Of a DNA stretch of 64,000 nucleotides, positions 44,562 to 53,858 are shown one piece after another; position 1 is the stretch's first letter, and every line of letters starts with the position of its first letter. A program made the translations under genes and the position numbers. The notes beneath the pieces are model-generated. The model worked only from the letters and a program-made list of their open reading frames with translations, was not told the origin of the DNA and ran no database searches. The DNA comes from Candidatus Epulonipiscium sp. (GTDB taxonomy: Bacteria > Bacillota > Clostridia > Lachnospirales > Defluviitaleaceae): contig JAAYQR010000027.1 of the NCBI GenBank assembly GCA_012519205.1, positions 62,001-126,000 of the forward strand, read 5' to 3'.

Positions 44562-46178
44562 ATGAAACTAAATGAAAAAGGTCTAAAAAATAAGGACACA
44601 TGGACAATCAAAGGTTATAGGGTTCCTAAATACGATAGAGAAACAATCAGGATAAACACAATAAAAAACCCCTTTTGGATTCATTTTGGAGTAGGTAATA
44701 TTTTTAGGGCATTCCAAGCTAATACAGTACAAAATTTATTAAATAAGAATATAATTAATAGGGGACTAATTGCAGTAGAAGGATATGATTATGAAATCAT
44801 TGAAAAAATAAACAAACCCTATGATGATTATTCCATATTAGTAACCCTAAAATCCAATGGAACTGTAGAAAAAACAGTTATAGGGTCTGTTGTAGAGTCT
44901 CTTGTGGCAGATAGTGGGAATAAATTTCATTTTGACAGGCTAAAAGAAATCTTTATGAATGATAGTTTGCAGATTGCAAGTTTTACCATCACAGAAAAGG
45001 GTTATAGTCTAATAGATGCTAAATCTCAGTTTCTTAAGGATGTAGAGGCCGATTTAGAACAAGGGGTGTCTCTACCTAAAAGTTATATAGGAAAAGTAAC
45101 CGCCCTTATATACGAAAGATTCTTATCAGGAGAAAAGCCCATTGCCTTAGTCAGTATGGATAATTGTTCCCATAATGGGGATAAGTTATATGAAGCTATT
45201 AACACCATTGCGTCTGCCTGGGAAGAAAGAGGTTTAGTGAAAAAAGGATTTAGGGATTATATTAATAATCCATCAAAGCTATCTTTTCCTTGGACTATGA
45301 TTGATAAAATTACTCCAAGACCAGATGATTCCGTAAGAAAAGTATTAGAAGAGGATGGAATAGAAGACATACAGCAAATCATTACATCAAAAAATACTTA
45401 TGTTGCTCCTTTTGTTAACGGCGAAGAATGTGAGTATTTGGTAATCGAAGATGCCTTTCCTAATGGCAGACCTCCACTAGAAAAGGGAGGGATTATCTTT
45501 ACCGATAGACAGACAGTGGATAAAGTAGAAAAAATGAAAGTATCCACCTGTCTTAACCCCCTGCATACTGCCCTAGCAATCTTTGGCTGTTTATTAGGGT
45601 ATGACTTGATTTCAAAGGAAATGGAAAATCCGCTGCTAAGGAAAATGGTTGAAATTATAGGTTATAAAGAAGGGCTTCTTGTTGCAGTCGATCCCAAAAT
45701 AATCAATCCTAAAAAATTCATAGATGAAGTATTGCAAGTTCGTATCCCGAATCCTTTTATGCCGGATACCCCGCAGAGAATAGCTACAGATACTTCACAA
45801 AAACTACCTATTCGCTTTGGGGAAACTATAAAAGCCTATGAGCAATCAAATAAATTGGATACCCAGGATTTGAAAATAATTCCCTTGGTATTTGCAGGTT
45901 GGATTCGCTACCTTATGGGAGTTGATGATAAGGGGGAGCCCTTTATCATTAGTCCGGACCCCATGCTTGATGCCCTATCTTTGCACATAGAAGATATTTC
46001 ATTGGGAGATAGGATAGATGCTCACAAGGTCTTAGAGCCCATATTAAGTAATGAAAAAATATTTGGGGTTAATTTATATAAAGTAGGATTGGGAAAAAGA
46101 GTTGAAGATTATTTTACAGAAATGATTGCCGGCACCGGAGCGGTGGAAACTACTTTAAATAAATATATAAAGATATAG
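44562..46178 (+). CDS. uxuB: D-fructuronate reductase (mannitol dehydrogenase family)
   Basis: NAD-dependent interconversion of D-fructuronate and D-mannonate, feeding UxuA. 538 residues: an N-terminal Rossmann-like domain (IHFGVGNIFRAFQANTVQNLL with the cofactor loop), SMDNCSHNGDKL, and the catalytic region FPWTMIDKITPRPDDSVRK with the lysine, then KVSTCLNPLHTALAIFG. The family includes other polyol dehydrogenases, but position directly behind uxuA supports this role. It is longer than E. coli UxuB (about 486). The ribosome site is weak (GGAAACAG). Followed by a terminator. Confidence 0.9.
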   Translation: MKLNEKGLKNKDTWTIKGYRVPKYDRETIRINTIKNPFWIHFGVGNIFRAFQANTVQNLLNKNIINRGLIAVEGYDYEIIEKINKPYDDYSILVTLKSNGTVEKTVIGSVVESLVADSGNKFHFDRLKEIFMNDSLQIASFTITEKGYSLIDAKSQFLKDVEADLEQGVSLPKSYIGKVTALIYERFLSGEKPIALVSMDNCSHNGDKLYEAINTIASAWEERGLVKKGFRDYINNPSKLSFPWTMIDKITPRPDDSVRKVLEEDGIEDIQQIITSKNTYVAPFVNGEECEYLVIEDAFPNGRPPLEKGGIIFTDRQTVDKVEKMKVSTCLNPLHTALAIFGCLLGYDLISKEMENPLLRKMVEIIGYKEGLLVAVDPKIINPKKFIDEVLQVRIPNPFMPDTPQRIATDTSQKLPIRFGETIKAYEQSNKLDTQDLKIIPLVFAGWIRYLMGVDDKGEPFIISPDPMLDALSLHIEDISLGDRIDAHKVLEPILSNEKIFGVNLYKVGLGKRVEDYFTEMIAGTGAVETTLNKYIKI

Positions 46179-46180
46179 AT

Positions 46181-46223
46181 AAAGGAACAACTTTGGATGT
46201 TAAGGATTCAAAGTTGTTTCTTT
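46181..46223 (+). terminator. Terminator after uxuAB
   Basis: Arms AAAGGAACAACTTTG and CAAAGTTGTTTCTTT (one mismatch) around a 13-base loop, just after the uxuB stop. Confidence 0.75.
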
Positions 46224-46354
46224 ATAATGGGTTATCGTATCCTAAAACTATTAAACATGTAAAAAGAATATTTCATATGTTTAATAAGTGTGATAATATA
46301 ACCGTAGCTCTTATTTTTTCCAAATAAATATACAAACAAATGAGGAGGAAAAAT

Positions 46355-46990
46355 ATGGGAAATGGGATTTTTTCAGTAGATGGGCCCCTTTATAAATTTG
46401 GTGGTCTTGTTTTTGATTTATTTATGTTAAATTTATTATGGCTTTTATTTTGTATACCTATTGTAACTGCAGGGGCATCTACAACGGCATTGTTTTATGT
46501 AGCAGGTAAAAGAGTCCGTAAAGAAGAGGGCTATTTGTTTAGGGATTTTTGGAAAAGTTTCAAAATGAACTTTATGCAGTCTACCATAGTGTGGATTATT
46601 CTTTTAATCGCTTATTTTATACTATATGTTAATATAATGAATATAGGAAATGTAGGCACCATGGCAAGATTTATCATGCCCATCCAAATTATTATTCTAA
46701 TTGAACTCGTAGTTATGAGTATCTATATGTTTGCCCTGCTCTCAAGATTTTATATGACCATAGGTGGTCTTTTTAAGACCTCTCTTATCATGGCTAATAA
46801 GCATATTATTACTACATTTTTATGTATATTTGCCTTTGCTGGAGTAGTCTTTTTTATAAAAATATGGCCTTTATTTATTTTCTTCTTTGTTAGCACTTAT
46901 GCCCTTTGGAGTTCTTATTTTTTAGATAGAATATTTAAAAAGTATATACCCAAGACAGAAGAAGAAATAGAAGAACCTGAGGCAGAATAA
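46355..46990 (+). CDS. YesL-family (DUF624) membrane protein
   Basis: A 211-residue protein with about five transmembrane helices. The DUF624 pattern is clear: LVFDLFMLNLLWLLFCIPIVTAGASTTAL at the start, then RKEEGYLFRDFWKSFKMNF. YesL proteins are found within carbohydrate-use clusters of Firmicutes (for example rhamnogalacturonan genes), but their function is not established. ATG 46355 follows AGGAGGAAAAAT; an in-frame ATG at 46340 overlaps that site. Its place between uxuB and the IclR gene fits a link to pectin or hexuronate use. Confidence 0.87.
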   Translation: MGNGIFSVDGPLYKFGGLVFDLFMLNLLWLLFCIPIVTAGASTTALFYVAGKRVRKEEGYLFRDFWKSFKMNFMQSTIVWIILLIAYFILYVNIMNIGNVGTMARFIMPIQIIILIELVVMSIYMFALLSRFYMTIGGLFKTSLIMANKHIITTFLCIFAFAGVVFFIKIWPLFIFFFVSTYALWSSYFLDRIFKKYIPKTEEEIEEPEAE

Positions 46991-47049
46991 GTACAAAGGA
47001 TTAAAATTTTAAAGCGTGAAATCCACAGTATACAGAAAGGGAGAAAGAG

Positions 47050-47811
47050 ATGAAGGATATAGTTCAATCTGTTGATAGGACATTATCAATTTTGGAAGTA
47101 CTATCAGATTATGATGATGGGCTGGGAGTTGCAGATATAAGTGCTAAGTTAGATCTTCATAAGAGCACAGTGCACAGATTGTTATCCACATTGATTATAA
47201 AAGGATATGTAGAGCAAAATTCTGAAAATAGCAGATATAAAATTACTTTAAAATTATTTGAATTAGGAAGTAAAAGAATTTCTAATATGGATATATTAGA
47301 GATAGCTAGACCGTATTTAAAAGAATTAATGGAAAAAACTAACGAGGTTGTCCATTTAGTAATAAGAGAAAACACCGATATAATCTATATCGATAAAGTT
47401 GAATCCAAAACTACCATTAGAATGCATTCAAGAATTGGAAGAAGAAGCCCTGCCTATTGTACGGCCGTAGGAAAGGCCATACTTTCGGGGCTTGATGATA
47501 AAAAGATTGAAAAAATCTGGGAAGAAAGTGATATAAAGCAGTATACTCCCTTTACGATTATAAATCTTGAGGATTTTAAGAGAGAATTAAAATCCATAAG
47601 GGAAAAAGGCTTTGCAGTGGATGAAGAGGAAAATGAATTAGATGTCAGATGCGTAGGAGCTTCCATATATGACTATACAGGGGAAACCTGTGCTGCTGTG
47701 AGTATTTCCGGTCCCATAACGCGAATGACTGATGAAAAAATCAAAGAGTTTTCTAGATGGTTAGTGCATTATACCATGGAGATATCGAAAGAGCTAGGTT
47801 ATAAAAATTGA
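47050..47811 (+). CDS. IclR-family transcriptional regulator (KdgR-like)
   Basis: 253 residues: winged helix-turn-helix (about 1-65; SVDRTLSILEVLSDYDDGLG, AKLDLHKSTVHRLLSTLIIKGYV) and an IclR effector domain (VHLVIRENTDIIYIDKVES, GRRSPAYCTAVGKAILSGL, DEEENELDVRCVGASIYDY). In related bacteria such regulators (KdgR) repress KDG/KDPG genes and are released by KDG. GAAAGGGAG precedes the ATG. It lies directly upstream of kdgA-kdgK, whose promoter carries a repeated site consistent with its binding. Confidence 0.9.
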   Translation: MKDIVQSVDRTLSILEVLSDYDDGLGVADISAKLDLHKSTVHRLLSTLIIKGYVEQNSENSRYKITLKLFELGSKRISNMDILEIARPYLKELMEKTNEVVHLVIRENTDIIYIDKVESKTTIRMHSRIGRRSPAYCTAVGKAILSGLDDKKIEKIWEESDIKQYTPFTIINLEDFKRELKSIREKGFAVDEEENELDVRCVGASIYDYTGETCAAVSISGPITRMTDEKIKEFSRWLVHYTMEISKELGYKN

Positions 47812-47955
47812 TAACCTGGCTCTTTATTTTCGAATAAATCATCAAAATATCAAGAAGTAAATCGAATAGAAAATGAAAAGATACGAATAATAGAGAAAGG
47901 AAGAATAATACGGAGAAAACTAAAAGTAGTTTAAAAATAATCCATATATTTTGTT

Positions 47956-48009
47956 TTGCATTGCGACACTGTATTTCGTATAATGAAACTGTGGACCGTA
48001 TAATGGAAC
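47956..48009 (+). promoter_or_regulatory. kdgAK promoter with repeated operator
   Basis: TTGCAT (47956-47961) and TATAAT (47979-47984), spacer 17. Two near-identical 13-mers, CGTATAATGAAAC (47977-47989) and CGTATAATGGAAC (47997-48009), lie 20 bp apart, i.e. on the same helix face, and overlap the -10. TTTC...GAAA pairing around the first gives it dyad character. It is a likely binding site for the adjacent IclR regulator. Confidence 0.65.
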
Positions 48010-48029
48010 GAAATAGATAGGAGGATAAT

Positions 48030-48674
48030 ATGATTTCCAAAATCGAAACCTTAAATAAAATTATAAATGTGGGTATTGTAGCAGTGGTCAGGGCAGAAAA
48101 TAATGAGCAAGCAGAGAAAATTGCCAAAGCATGTATAGAAGGTGGCATACCGGCTATAGAAATAACCTTTACTGTACCTGATGCTCATAAAGTTATTGAA
48201 TCCCTAAAATCAACATTTACAAAAGAAGAGTTAATTATTGGGGCAGGTACGGTACTAGATAGTGAAACTGCCAGAGTTGCTATTCTTTCCGGAGCAGAAT
48301 ACATAGTTAGCCCTGGGTTTGATATGGATAGCGCTAAACTATGCAACAGATATCAAATTCCTTATATGCCGGGATGTATGACCATTACCGAAATGATTAG
48401 GGCTATGGAAGCAGGGGCAGATATCATAAAAGTATTCCCGGGAAGCGCATATGGACCTGATATTATTAAAGCTATAAAGGGGCCCCTCCCACAAGCAGTA
48501 CTCATGCCTACCGGTGGTGTAAGTTTGGATAATGTAGATCAATGGATTAAAAATGGATGCATTGCTGTTGGAGTTGGCGGTGAGCTAACTAGCGGTGCTA
48601 AAACCGGAAATTATGAACTTATTACGGAAACAGCAAGGAAATTTATCGAAAAAATAAAGGAAGCCAGAAAGTAG
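48030..48674 (+). CDS. kdgA: KDPG / 4-hydroxy-2-oxoglutarate aldolase
   Basis: Cleaves 2-keto-3-deoxy-6-phosphogluconate to pyruvate and glyceraldehyde-3-phosphate. The 214-residue class I aldolase has VVRAENNEQAEKIAKACIEGG, IEITFTVPDA (catalytic Glu), GAGTVLDSETA and the Schiff-base Lys134 in IIKVFPGSAYGPD, with LMPTGGVSLDN binding phosphate. TAGGAGGATAAT precedes the ATG. It is 9 bp from kdgK, an operon making the end of the hexuronate route. Confidence 0.95.
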   Translation: MISKIETLNKIINVGIVAVVRAENNEQAEKIAKACIEGGIPAIEITFTVPDAHKVIESLKSTFTKEELIIGAGTVLDSETARVAILSGAEYIVSPGFDMDSAKLCNRYQIPYMPGCMTITEMIRAMEAGADIIKVFPGSAYGPDIIKAIKGPLPQAVLMPTGGVSLDNVDQWIKNGCIAVGVGGELTSGAKTGNYELITETARKFIEKIKEARK

Positions 48675-48683
48675 GGGATAAAT

Positions 48684-49709
48684 ATGAGTAAAAAAGTGAT
48701 TACTATGGGAGAAATCATGCTTCGACTTTCGACCCCGGGACACTTAAAATTTGAACAAGCAGATACTTTAGAGGTTGTATACGGCGGTGGGGAAGCAAAT
48801 GTAGCGGTTTCCTTAGCTAATTATGGGCTGGATGCATATTTTGTAACCAAGCTTCCTGAAAACCCCATCGGACAATCAGCAGTAAATAGCTTAAGACGCT
48901 TTGGCGTTAAAGAAGATTATATTGCTAGAGGTGGGGAAAGAATAGGTATTTATTATCTAGAAACAGGAGCATCCATGCGCCCTTCTAAGGTAGTATACGA
49001 CAGAGCTAACTCCGCTATAGCAGAAGCAGAGATATTAGATTTTGATTTTGATAAGATTTTTAAGGGGGCAGATTGGTTTCATTTTAGCGGAATTACACCT
49101 GCAATCAGTGATAAGGCAGCTCTACTTACGGAAACAGCCCTTAAGGCAGCTAAGAGGCATGGAGTCATGGTTAGCGTAGACTTAAATTACAGAAAAAAAC
49201 TATGGACTCCCGAGAAAGCACAGCAAATCATGACTAAGCTTATGGCATATGTGGATGTATGTATCGGGAATGAGGAAGATGCAGAAAAAGTACTAGGGTT
49301 TAAACCGGGGGAAACCGATGTAACAAAAGGTGAATTAGAATTAGAGGGATACAAAACCATCTTTAAACAAATGAAAGATAAATTTGGATTCAAATATGTA
49401 GCTTCATCCTTGAGAGAAAGCTATTCTGCATCTGATAACGGATGGAGTGCAATGATTTACGATGGAAACGAATTTTATCATTCGAAAAAATACGATATTA
49501 GGATAGTTGATAGAGTAGGGGGAGGAGACTCCTTTGCAGCAGGATTGATTTATGGATTAATCACCGATCAAAACTTCAAAGACGCATTGGAATTTGGTGT
49601 TGCAGCATCTGCCCTAAAGCATACGATACCAGGAGATTTTAATCATTCTACCGTAGAGGAAGTTATGAACTTGGTCAAAGGAGATGCTTCTGGGAGGGTT
49701 CAAAGATAA
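48684..49709 (+). CDS. kdgK: 2-keto-3-deoxygluconate kinase (PfkB family)
   Basis: Phosphorylates KDG to KDPG. 341 residues of the ribokinase/PfkB fold: GEIMLRLSTPGHLKFEQAD, VVYGGGEANVAVSLANYG (substrate lid), and the catalytic signature DRVGGGDSFAAGLIYGL with the base Asp (about residue 277). It is somewhat longer than E. coli KdgK, as usual in clostridia. TAGGGGATAAAT precedes the ATG. It follows kdgA and ends in a strong terminator. Confidence 0.93.
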   Translation: MSKKVITMGEIMLRLSTPGHLKFEQADTLEVVYGGGEANVAVSLANYGLDAYFVTKLPENPIGQSAVNSLRRFGVKEDYIARGGERIGIYYLETGASMRPSKVVYDRANSAIAEAEILDFDFDKIFKGADWFHFSGITPAISDKAALLTETALKAAKRHGVMVSVDLNYRKKLWTPEKAQQIMTKLMAYVDVCIGNEEDAEKVLGFKPGETDVTKGELELEGYKTIFKQMKDKFGFKYVASSLRESYSASDNGWSAMIYDGNEFYHSKKYDIRIVDRVGGGDSFAAGLIYGLITDQNFKDALEFGVAASALKHTIPGDFNHSTVEEVMNLVKGDASGRVQR

Positions 49710-49732
49710 CAACTTAGTTGCTCATTGATATT

Positions 49733-49762
49733 GAGTATGTTAAATAACATACTCTCTTTTTT
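49733..49762 (+). terminator. Terminator after kdgAK
   Basis: Perfect 10-bp stem GAGTATGTTA / TAACATACTC with a two-base loop followed by a T7 tract. Confidence 0.85.
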
Positions 49763-49860
49763 TATTGTATACAATATATCTACTCATCTTTCCCATAAAG
49801 TATTTGAATGATTAGTGGATTTATAGTAGAATAATTGAGTTAGATAAAAGGAGGGAAAAG

Positions 49861-50805
49861 ATGAGCATTAGGAGTTTTCTAAAATTAGCGGAAATCCAAA
49901 CAAAGGTGGCTAGTATGATTCCTTTTTTGTTAGGAAATGCCTATGCCATATATCATTTTAAAAGGTTCAACATATTAAATTTTATGATAATGCTTATTTC
50001 ATTATTAACTTTTGATATGTTGACTACAACAATTAATAACTACATAGACTACAAAAAGGCAAGAAAAACCTATGGGTATAATTATGAGACCCATAATGCA
50101 ATAATAAGAGATAATATAAAAGAATCCGCCGTATGGATAACCATAATGATTCTTCTACTAATAGCCTCGACAACAGGATTTATCTTATTTTTAAGGACAA
50201 ACATAATCATTCTTATACTGGGAATCCTATCTTTTATAACAGGAATACTTTATTCTTTTGGTCCCATACCAATTTCAAGAATGCCCTTAGGGGAAATTTT
50301 CTCCGGACTTTTTATGGGGTTCATGATAGTTTTTATTTCTATATATATTCACATATACGATATAGGTATTGTAGATATTGTTTACCAAAATGAAATATTA
50401 ACCCTTAATCTTAATCTTAAAGAAATCATATATATATTTTTGATATCTTTGCCTGCCGTAATAGGTATTGCTAATATAATGCTGGCAAATAATATTTGTG
50501 ATATGGAAGATGATATTATTAATAAGAGATATACCCTTCCCATTTATATTGGAAAGGATAGGAGCTTAAGGATTTTTAAAATTTTATACTATATTATATA
50601 TATTGATATTATACTTTTGGTTATATTATATATAAGCCCGATATTTACTTTAGCTACACTATTTACATTTATAATAGTCAAGAAAAATATCCGTATATTT
50701 TTTGAAAAGCAATCAAAAAAAGATACCTTTGTTACCGCTGTACGAAATTTCACACTTATAAATCTTATCCATGTTTTGATGATTGGTATAGGAATTCTAC
50801 TGTAG
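49861..50805 (+). CDS. UbiA-family prenyltransferase (MenA-like)
   Basis: A 314-residue membrane enzyme with about eight to nine helices. The two Asp-rich motifs of the UbiA superfamily are recognisable: TTTINNYIDYKKARK (first; NxxxD, weaker than the usual NDxxDxxxD) and ANNICDMEDDIINKR (second, DxxDD). Superfamily members attach isoprenoids to aromatic rings; MenA acts in menaquinone synthesis. No other quinone gene is in the window, so the acceptor is uncertain. AAAAGGAGGGAAAAG precedes the ATG. Confidence 0.8.
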   Translation: MSIRSFLKLAEIQTKVASMIPFLLGNAYAIYHFKRFNILNFMIMLISLLTFDMLTTTINNYIDYKKARKTYGYNYETHNAIIRDNIKESAVWITIMILLLIASTTGFILFLRTNIIILILGILSFITGILYSFGPIPISRMPLGEIFSGLFMGFMIVFISIYIHIYDIGIVDIVYQNEILTLNLNLKEIIYIFLISLPAVIGIANIMLANNICDMEDDIINKRYTLPIYIGKDRSLRIFKILYYIIYIDIILLVILYISPIFTLATLFTFIIVKKNIRIFFEKQSKKDTFVTAVRNFTLINLIHVLMIGIGILL

Positions 50806-50856
50806 AAATGATAGGATGTTATAAAGGTTAATATTACTAATATCAAGGAGATGCAT

Positions 50857-51699
50857 ATGATAAAATTAGGTGAAATTCAAAAACTAAGGGTTTTAAGAAT
50901 TACTTCCATTGGTGCCTACTTAAACACAAAAGAAGGAAAAAAGGAAGAGGATGTTCTACTTCCTAAGAAACAAATACCAGAAGATACCGAAGTGGGAGAC
51001 GAACTAGAAGTTTTTATATATAGGGATTCGAAAGACCGTATCATAGCCACAACCAAAAGACCTAGAGTAACTTTAGGAAAATTAGCTATTTTAAAAGTCG
51101 TAGACACAAGTAAAATAGGGGCATTTTTAGATTGGGGTCTTGAGAAGGATTTATTCCTTCCCTTTAGGGAACAGGCCACCCGGGTTTCTAAGGGAAAAAG
51201 CTATTTAGTAGGTCTATACATAGATAAAAGCGATAGACTTTGCGCTACCATGGATGTGTATGACCTTCTAAGAAGCGATTCACCTTATAAGGAAAATGAT
51301 AAAGTTTGTGGGATTGTGTATAAAGTAAAAGAAGATTTAGGGGTTTTTGTAGCTGTCGATAGCAAGTATCACGGTTTTATTCCATCAACTGAATTATATG
51401 AAAAGTACCAAAATGGGGATGAAATAGAAGGCAGAGTAATAAAAATCCGTGAAGATGGAAAAATAGATATCAGTGTAAGGGAAAAAGCCTATATCCAGGT
51501 GGAGGAAGATGCTAAGGTTATCTTAGGAAAGTTATTGTTAAAAGGGGGCAAGCTTCCATTTAACGACAATACTGATCCATCTATAATAAAAAAAGAATTT
51601 AATATGAGTAAGAGAGCATTTAAAAGAGCAATCGGTAAACTATTCAAAGAAGGAAAAATAAAAATTACCACCTCAGGTATCGAAGAATTTCATAATTAA
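50857..51699 (+). CDS. CvfB/YitL-type S1 RNA-binding protein
   Basis: A 280-residue protein with S1-like OB folds: GEIQKLRVLRITSIGAYLN (about 5-60), RVTLGKLAILKVVDTSKIGAFLDWG (about 68-130), and YKENDKVCGIVYKVKEDLGVFVA (about 145-205), then a winged-helix tail (DPSIIKKEFNMSKRAFKRAIGKLF). CvfB binds RNA and influences virulence gene expression in Staphylococcus; here the role is unknown. ATG 50857 is chosen since AAGGAG abuts the ATG at 50851. It is followed 41 bp later by an RNA helicase gene, perhaps a functional pair. Confidence 0.88.
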   Translation: MIKLGEIQKLRVLRITSIGAYLNTKEGKKEEDVLLPKKQIPEDTEVGDELEVFIYRDSKDRIIATTKRPRVTLGKLAILKVVDTSKIGAFLDWGLEKDLFLPFREQATRVSKGKSYLVGLYIDKSDRLCATMDVYDLLRSDSPYKENDKVCGIVYKVKEDLGVFVAVDSKYHGFIPSTELYEKYQNGDEIEGRVIKIREDGKIDISVREKAYIQVEEDAKVILGKLLLKGGKLPFNDNTDPSIIKKEFNMSKRAFKRAIGKLFKEGKIKITTSGIEEFHN

Positions 51700-51740
51700 A
51701 AACACCATAAAGATAAAATTTAACAATAGGAGAGTAAAAT

Positions 51741-53321
51741 ATGAATACAGCTAGATTTGATGATTTAAATATATCAAAAGAACTAATTAAAGCAGTTGAG
51801 GATATGGGGTTTGAAGAAACCACCCCTATACAATCTCAGGCAATACCTCATATATTAGAGGGGAAGGACGTAATAGGACAAGCCCAAACAGGAACAGGTA
51901 AAACAGCATCTTTTGGAATACCTATCTTGGAAAAGGTTGATGTCCAAGACAATAATTTACAGGCTTTGGTATTATGTCCTACGAGGGAATTAGCGATTCA
52001 AGTTTCGGAAGAAATAAGAAAACTGGGAAAATACCTTCAGGGAATAAAGACCCTTCCCATATATGGGGGACAGCCAATTGACAGGCAAATTAAATCTTTA
52101 AAAAAGGGCATTCAAGTCATAATTGGGACCCCAGGACGGGTAATGGATCACATGAATCGAAAAACCATAAAACTAAATAAACTTAAAATGATAATTTTAG
52201 ATGAAGCAGATGAAATGCTTAATATGGGATTTAGGGAAGATATCGAGATGATACTTAAAGGTACCCCAAAAAGCCGTCAAACCATTTTGTTTTCTGCTAC
52301 CATGCCTAGAGCTATTTTAGATATTGCAAAAACCCATCAGGAAAACCCTGAAATAGTTAAAGTAGTGCGTAAACAACTAACTGTCCCAAGCATTGAACAA
52401 TATTATTTCGAAGTAAAAGAAAGAAATAAAGTTGAAATTCTTACAAGACTTATTGATATGCATAATCCTAAACTGTCCCTTATCTTTTGTAACACCAAAA
52501 AGAAGGTAGATGAACTGGTAAATGATTTACAAGGAAGAGGATATTTTGCAGATGGGCTCCATGGGGATATGAAGCAGCCCCTAAGAGATAGGGTCATGAA
52601 TAACTTTAGAAATGGAAACACAGAGATATTAATAGCAACAGATGTGGCAGCAAGGGGAATTGATGTGGATGATGTAGAGGCTGTATTTAACTATGATATT
52701 CCACAGGATGAAGAATACTATGTTCATAGAATTGGAAGGACAGGACGGGCAGGTCGCCTAGGGAAGGCATTTAGTTTTATCGTAGGTAGGGAAATATATA
52801 AACTTAAAGATATCCAAAGGTATACCAAGACCAAAATAAAGCTTCAACAAGCTCCTAGCCTCAATGACGTAGAAGAGGCCAAAATCAGTATTCTAATCGA
52901 CAACATAAAAAGCGTTATCGAAAATGAAGATTTAAATAAACAAATCAGAATCATAGAAAGATTAGTTGAAGAAGATTATACCTCCCTAGATTTATCTGCA
53001 GCTCTTCTAAAGATGGTAATGGGCAAAGAAACAGAGCATGAGGCAGATGCGGACTTCGAAGAAACAGGTTCAGAACCAGGAATGGTAAGATTGTTTATAA
53101 ATATAGGGCGAAAGCAAAATGTAAGGGCTAGGGATATCGTAGGGGCTATAGCAGGAGAAACCGGCCTTTCTGGAAAACTCATAGGAACCATTGATGTATA
53201 CGACAAATACACTTTTGTAGAGGTTCCTAAAGAATATACAAAGGAAGTTCTAAAGATAATGAACCACGCCCAAATCAAAGGGAAATCCATAAATATTGAG
53301 CCGGCAAATAAGAAAAAGTAG
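51741..53321 (+). CDS. DEAD-box ATP-dependent RNA helicase with DbpA-type RNA-binding domain
   Basis: 526 residues. Helicase core: Q motif FEETTPIQSQAIP, motif I AQTGTGKT (about 46-53), PTRELA, GTPGR, DEAD box ILDEADEML, SAT, and HRIGRTGRAGR near 330. The C-terminal 80 residues (MVRLFINIGRKQNVRARDIVGAI, KLIGTIDVYDKYTFVEVP) are the RRM-like DbpA/YxiN domain, which in relatives targets the helicase to 23S rRNA hairpin 92. A role in 50S assembly is therefore likely. AATAGGAGAGTAAAAT precedes the ATG. Confidence 0.94.
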   Translation: MNTARFDDLNISKELIKAVEDMGFEETTPIQSQAIPHILEGKDVIGQAQTGTGKTASFGIPILEKVDVQDNNLQALVLCPTRELAIQVSEEIRKLGKYLQGIKTLPIYGGQPIDRQIKSLKKGIQVIIGTPGRVMDHMNRKTIKLNKLKMIILDEADEMLNMGFREDIEMILKGTPKSRQTILFSATMPRAILDIAKTHQENPEIVKVVRKQLTVPSIEQYYFEVKERNKVEILTRLIDMHNPKLSLIFCNTKKKVDELVNDLQGRGYFADGLHGDMKQPLRDRVMNNFRNGNTEILIATDVAARGIDVDDVEAVFNYDIPQDEEYYVHRIGRTGRAGRLGKAFSFIVGREIYKLKDIQRYTKTKIKLQQAPSLNDVEEAKISILIDNIKSVIENEDLNKQIRIIERLVEEDYTSLDLSAALLKMVMGKETEHEADADFEETGSEPGMVRLFINIGRKQNVRARDIVGAIAGETGLSGKLIGTIDVYDKYTFVEVPKEYTKEVLKIMNHAQIKGKSINIEPANKKK

Positions 53322-53420
53322 CAATCATTTAGATATGAAGGGATTCTATGAAAATCAAAGGGATTTTTAGGATATATAAGTTATTTTAAAAATATAGGTA
53401 AAAATGACAATATACTAAAA

Positions 53421-53448
53421 TTGATAAATTGTAAAAACGTAATATAAT
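53421..53448 (+). promoter_or_regulatory. Sigma-A promoter for glutaredoxin gene
   Basis: TTGATA (53421-53426) and TATAAT (53443-53448), 16-base spacer, about 80 bp upstream of the start codon. Confidence 0.65.
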
Positions 53449-53526
53449 GATATTATAAACAACAACTTGAAATATGAGGCATAAATAATCCTATAAAACA
53501 TATTATAACGAAAAGGAGGTTTTTGC

Positions 53527-53760
53527 ATGAATAACATTATTGTATACTCTACTCCGACATGTCCATTTTGTCATATGGTGAAGAACTATTTGAAAAAAAA
53601 TAATTTTGAATACAAGGATATTGATGTAGCCAAGGACCAAATTGCAGCCGAGGAAATGGTCAAGAAATCCGGTCAAATGGGGGTACCCGTTATCGATATC
53701 GATGGAAGTATTGTAGTAGGTTTTGATAGGGAGAAGATAAATAGTTTATTAGGTTTATAA
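53527..53760 (+). CDS. Glutaredoxin-like protein
   Basis: A 77-residue thioredoxin-fold oxidoreductase with the redox motif CPFC at residues 12-15 (STPTCPFCHMVKNYL), the cis-proline region MGVPVIDIDGSIVVGF and a short C-terminal helix. It reduces disulfides, possibly with a NrdH-like or thioredoxin-reductase partner because most clostridia lack glutathione; this is inference. AAAAGGAGGTTTTTGC precedes the ATG. Monocistronic with its own promoter and terminator. Confidence 0.92.
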   Translation: MNNIIVYSTPTCPFCHMVKNYLKKNNFEYKDIDVAKDQIAAEEMVKKSGQMGVPVIDIDGSIVVGFDREKINSLLGL

Positions 53761-53770
53761 TATTAACCTC

Positions 53771-53800
53771 AAAAAAGTCGGGAAAAATCTCGACTTTTTT
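53771..53800 (+). terminator. Terminator after glutaredoxin gene
   Basis: AAAAAAGTCG / CGACTTTTTT stem with an extra GA/TC pair; T6 at the end. Confidence 0.85.
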
Positions 53801-53858
53801 GTGTTATCTTATACTTTTTTGTATAATAGAAATAGGTATGGAGGGAAAATGGTATATA

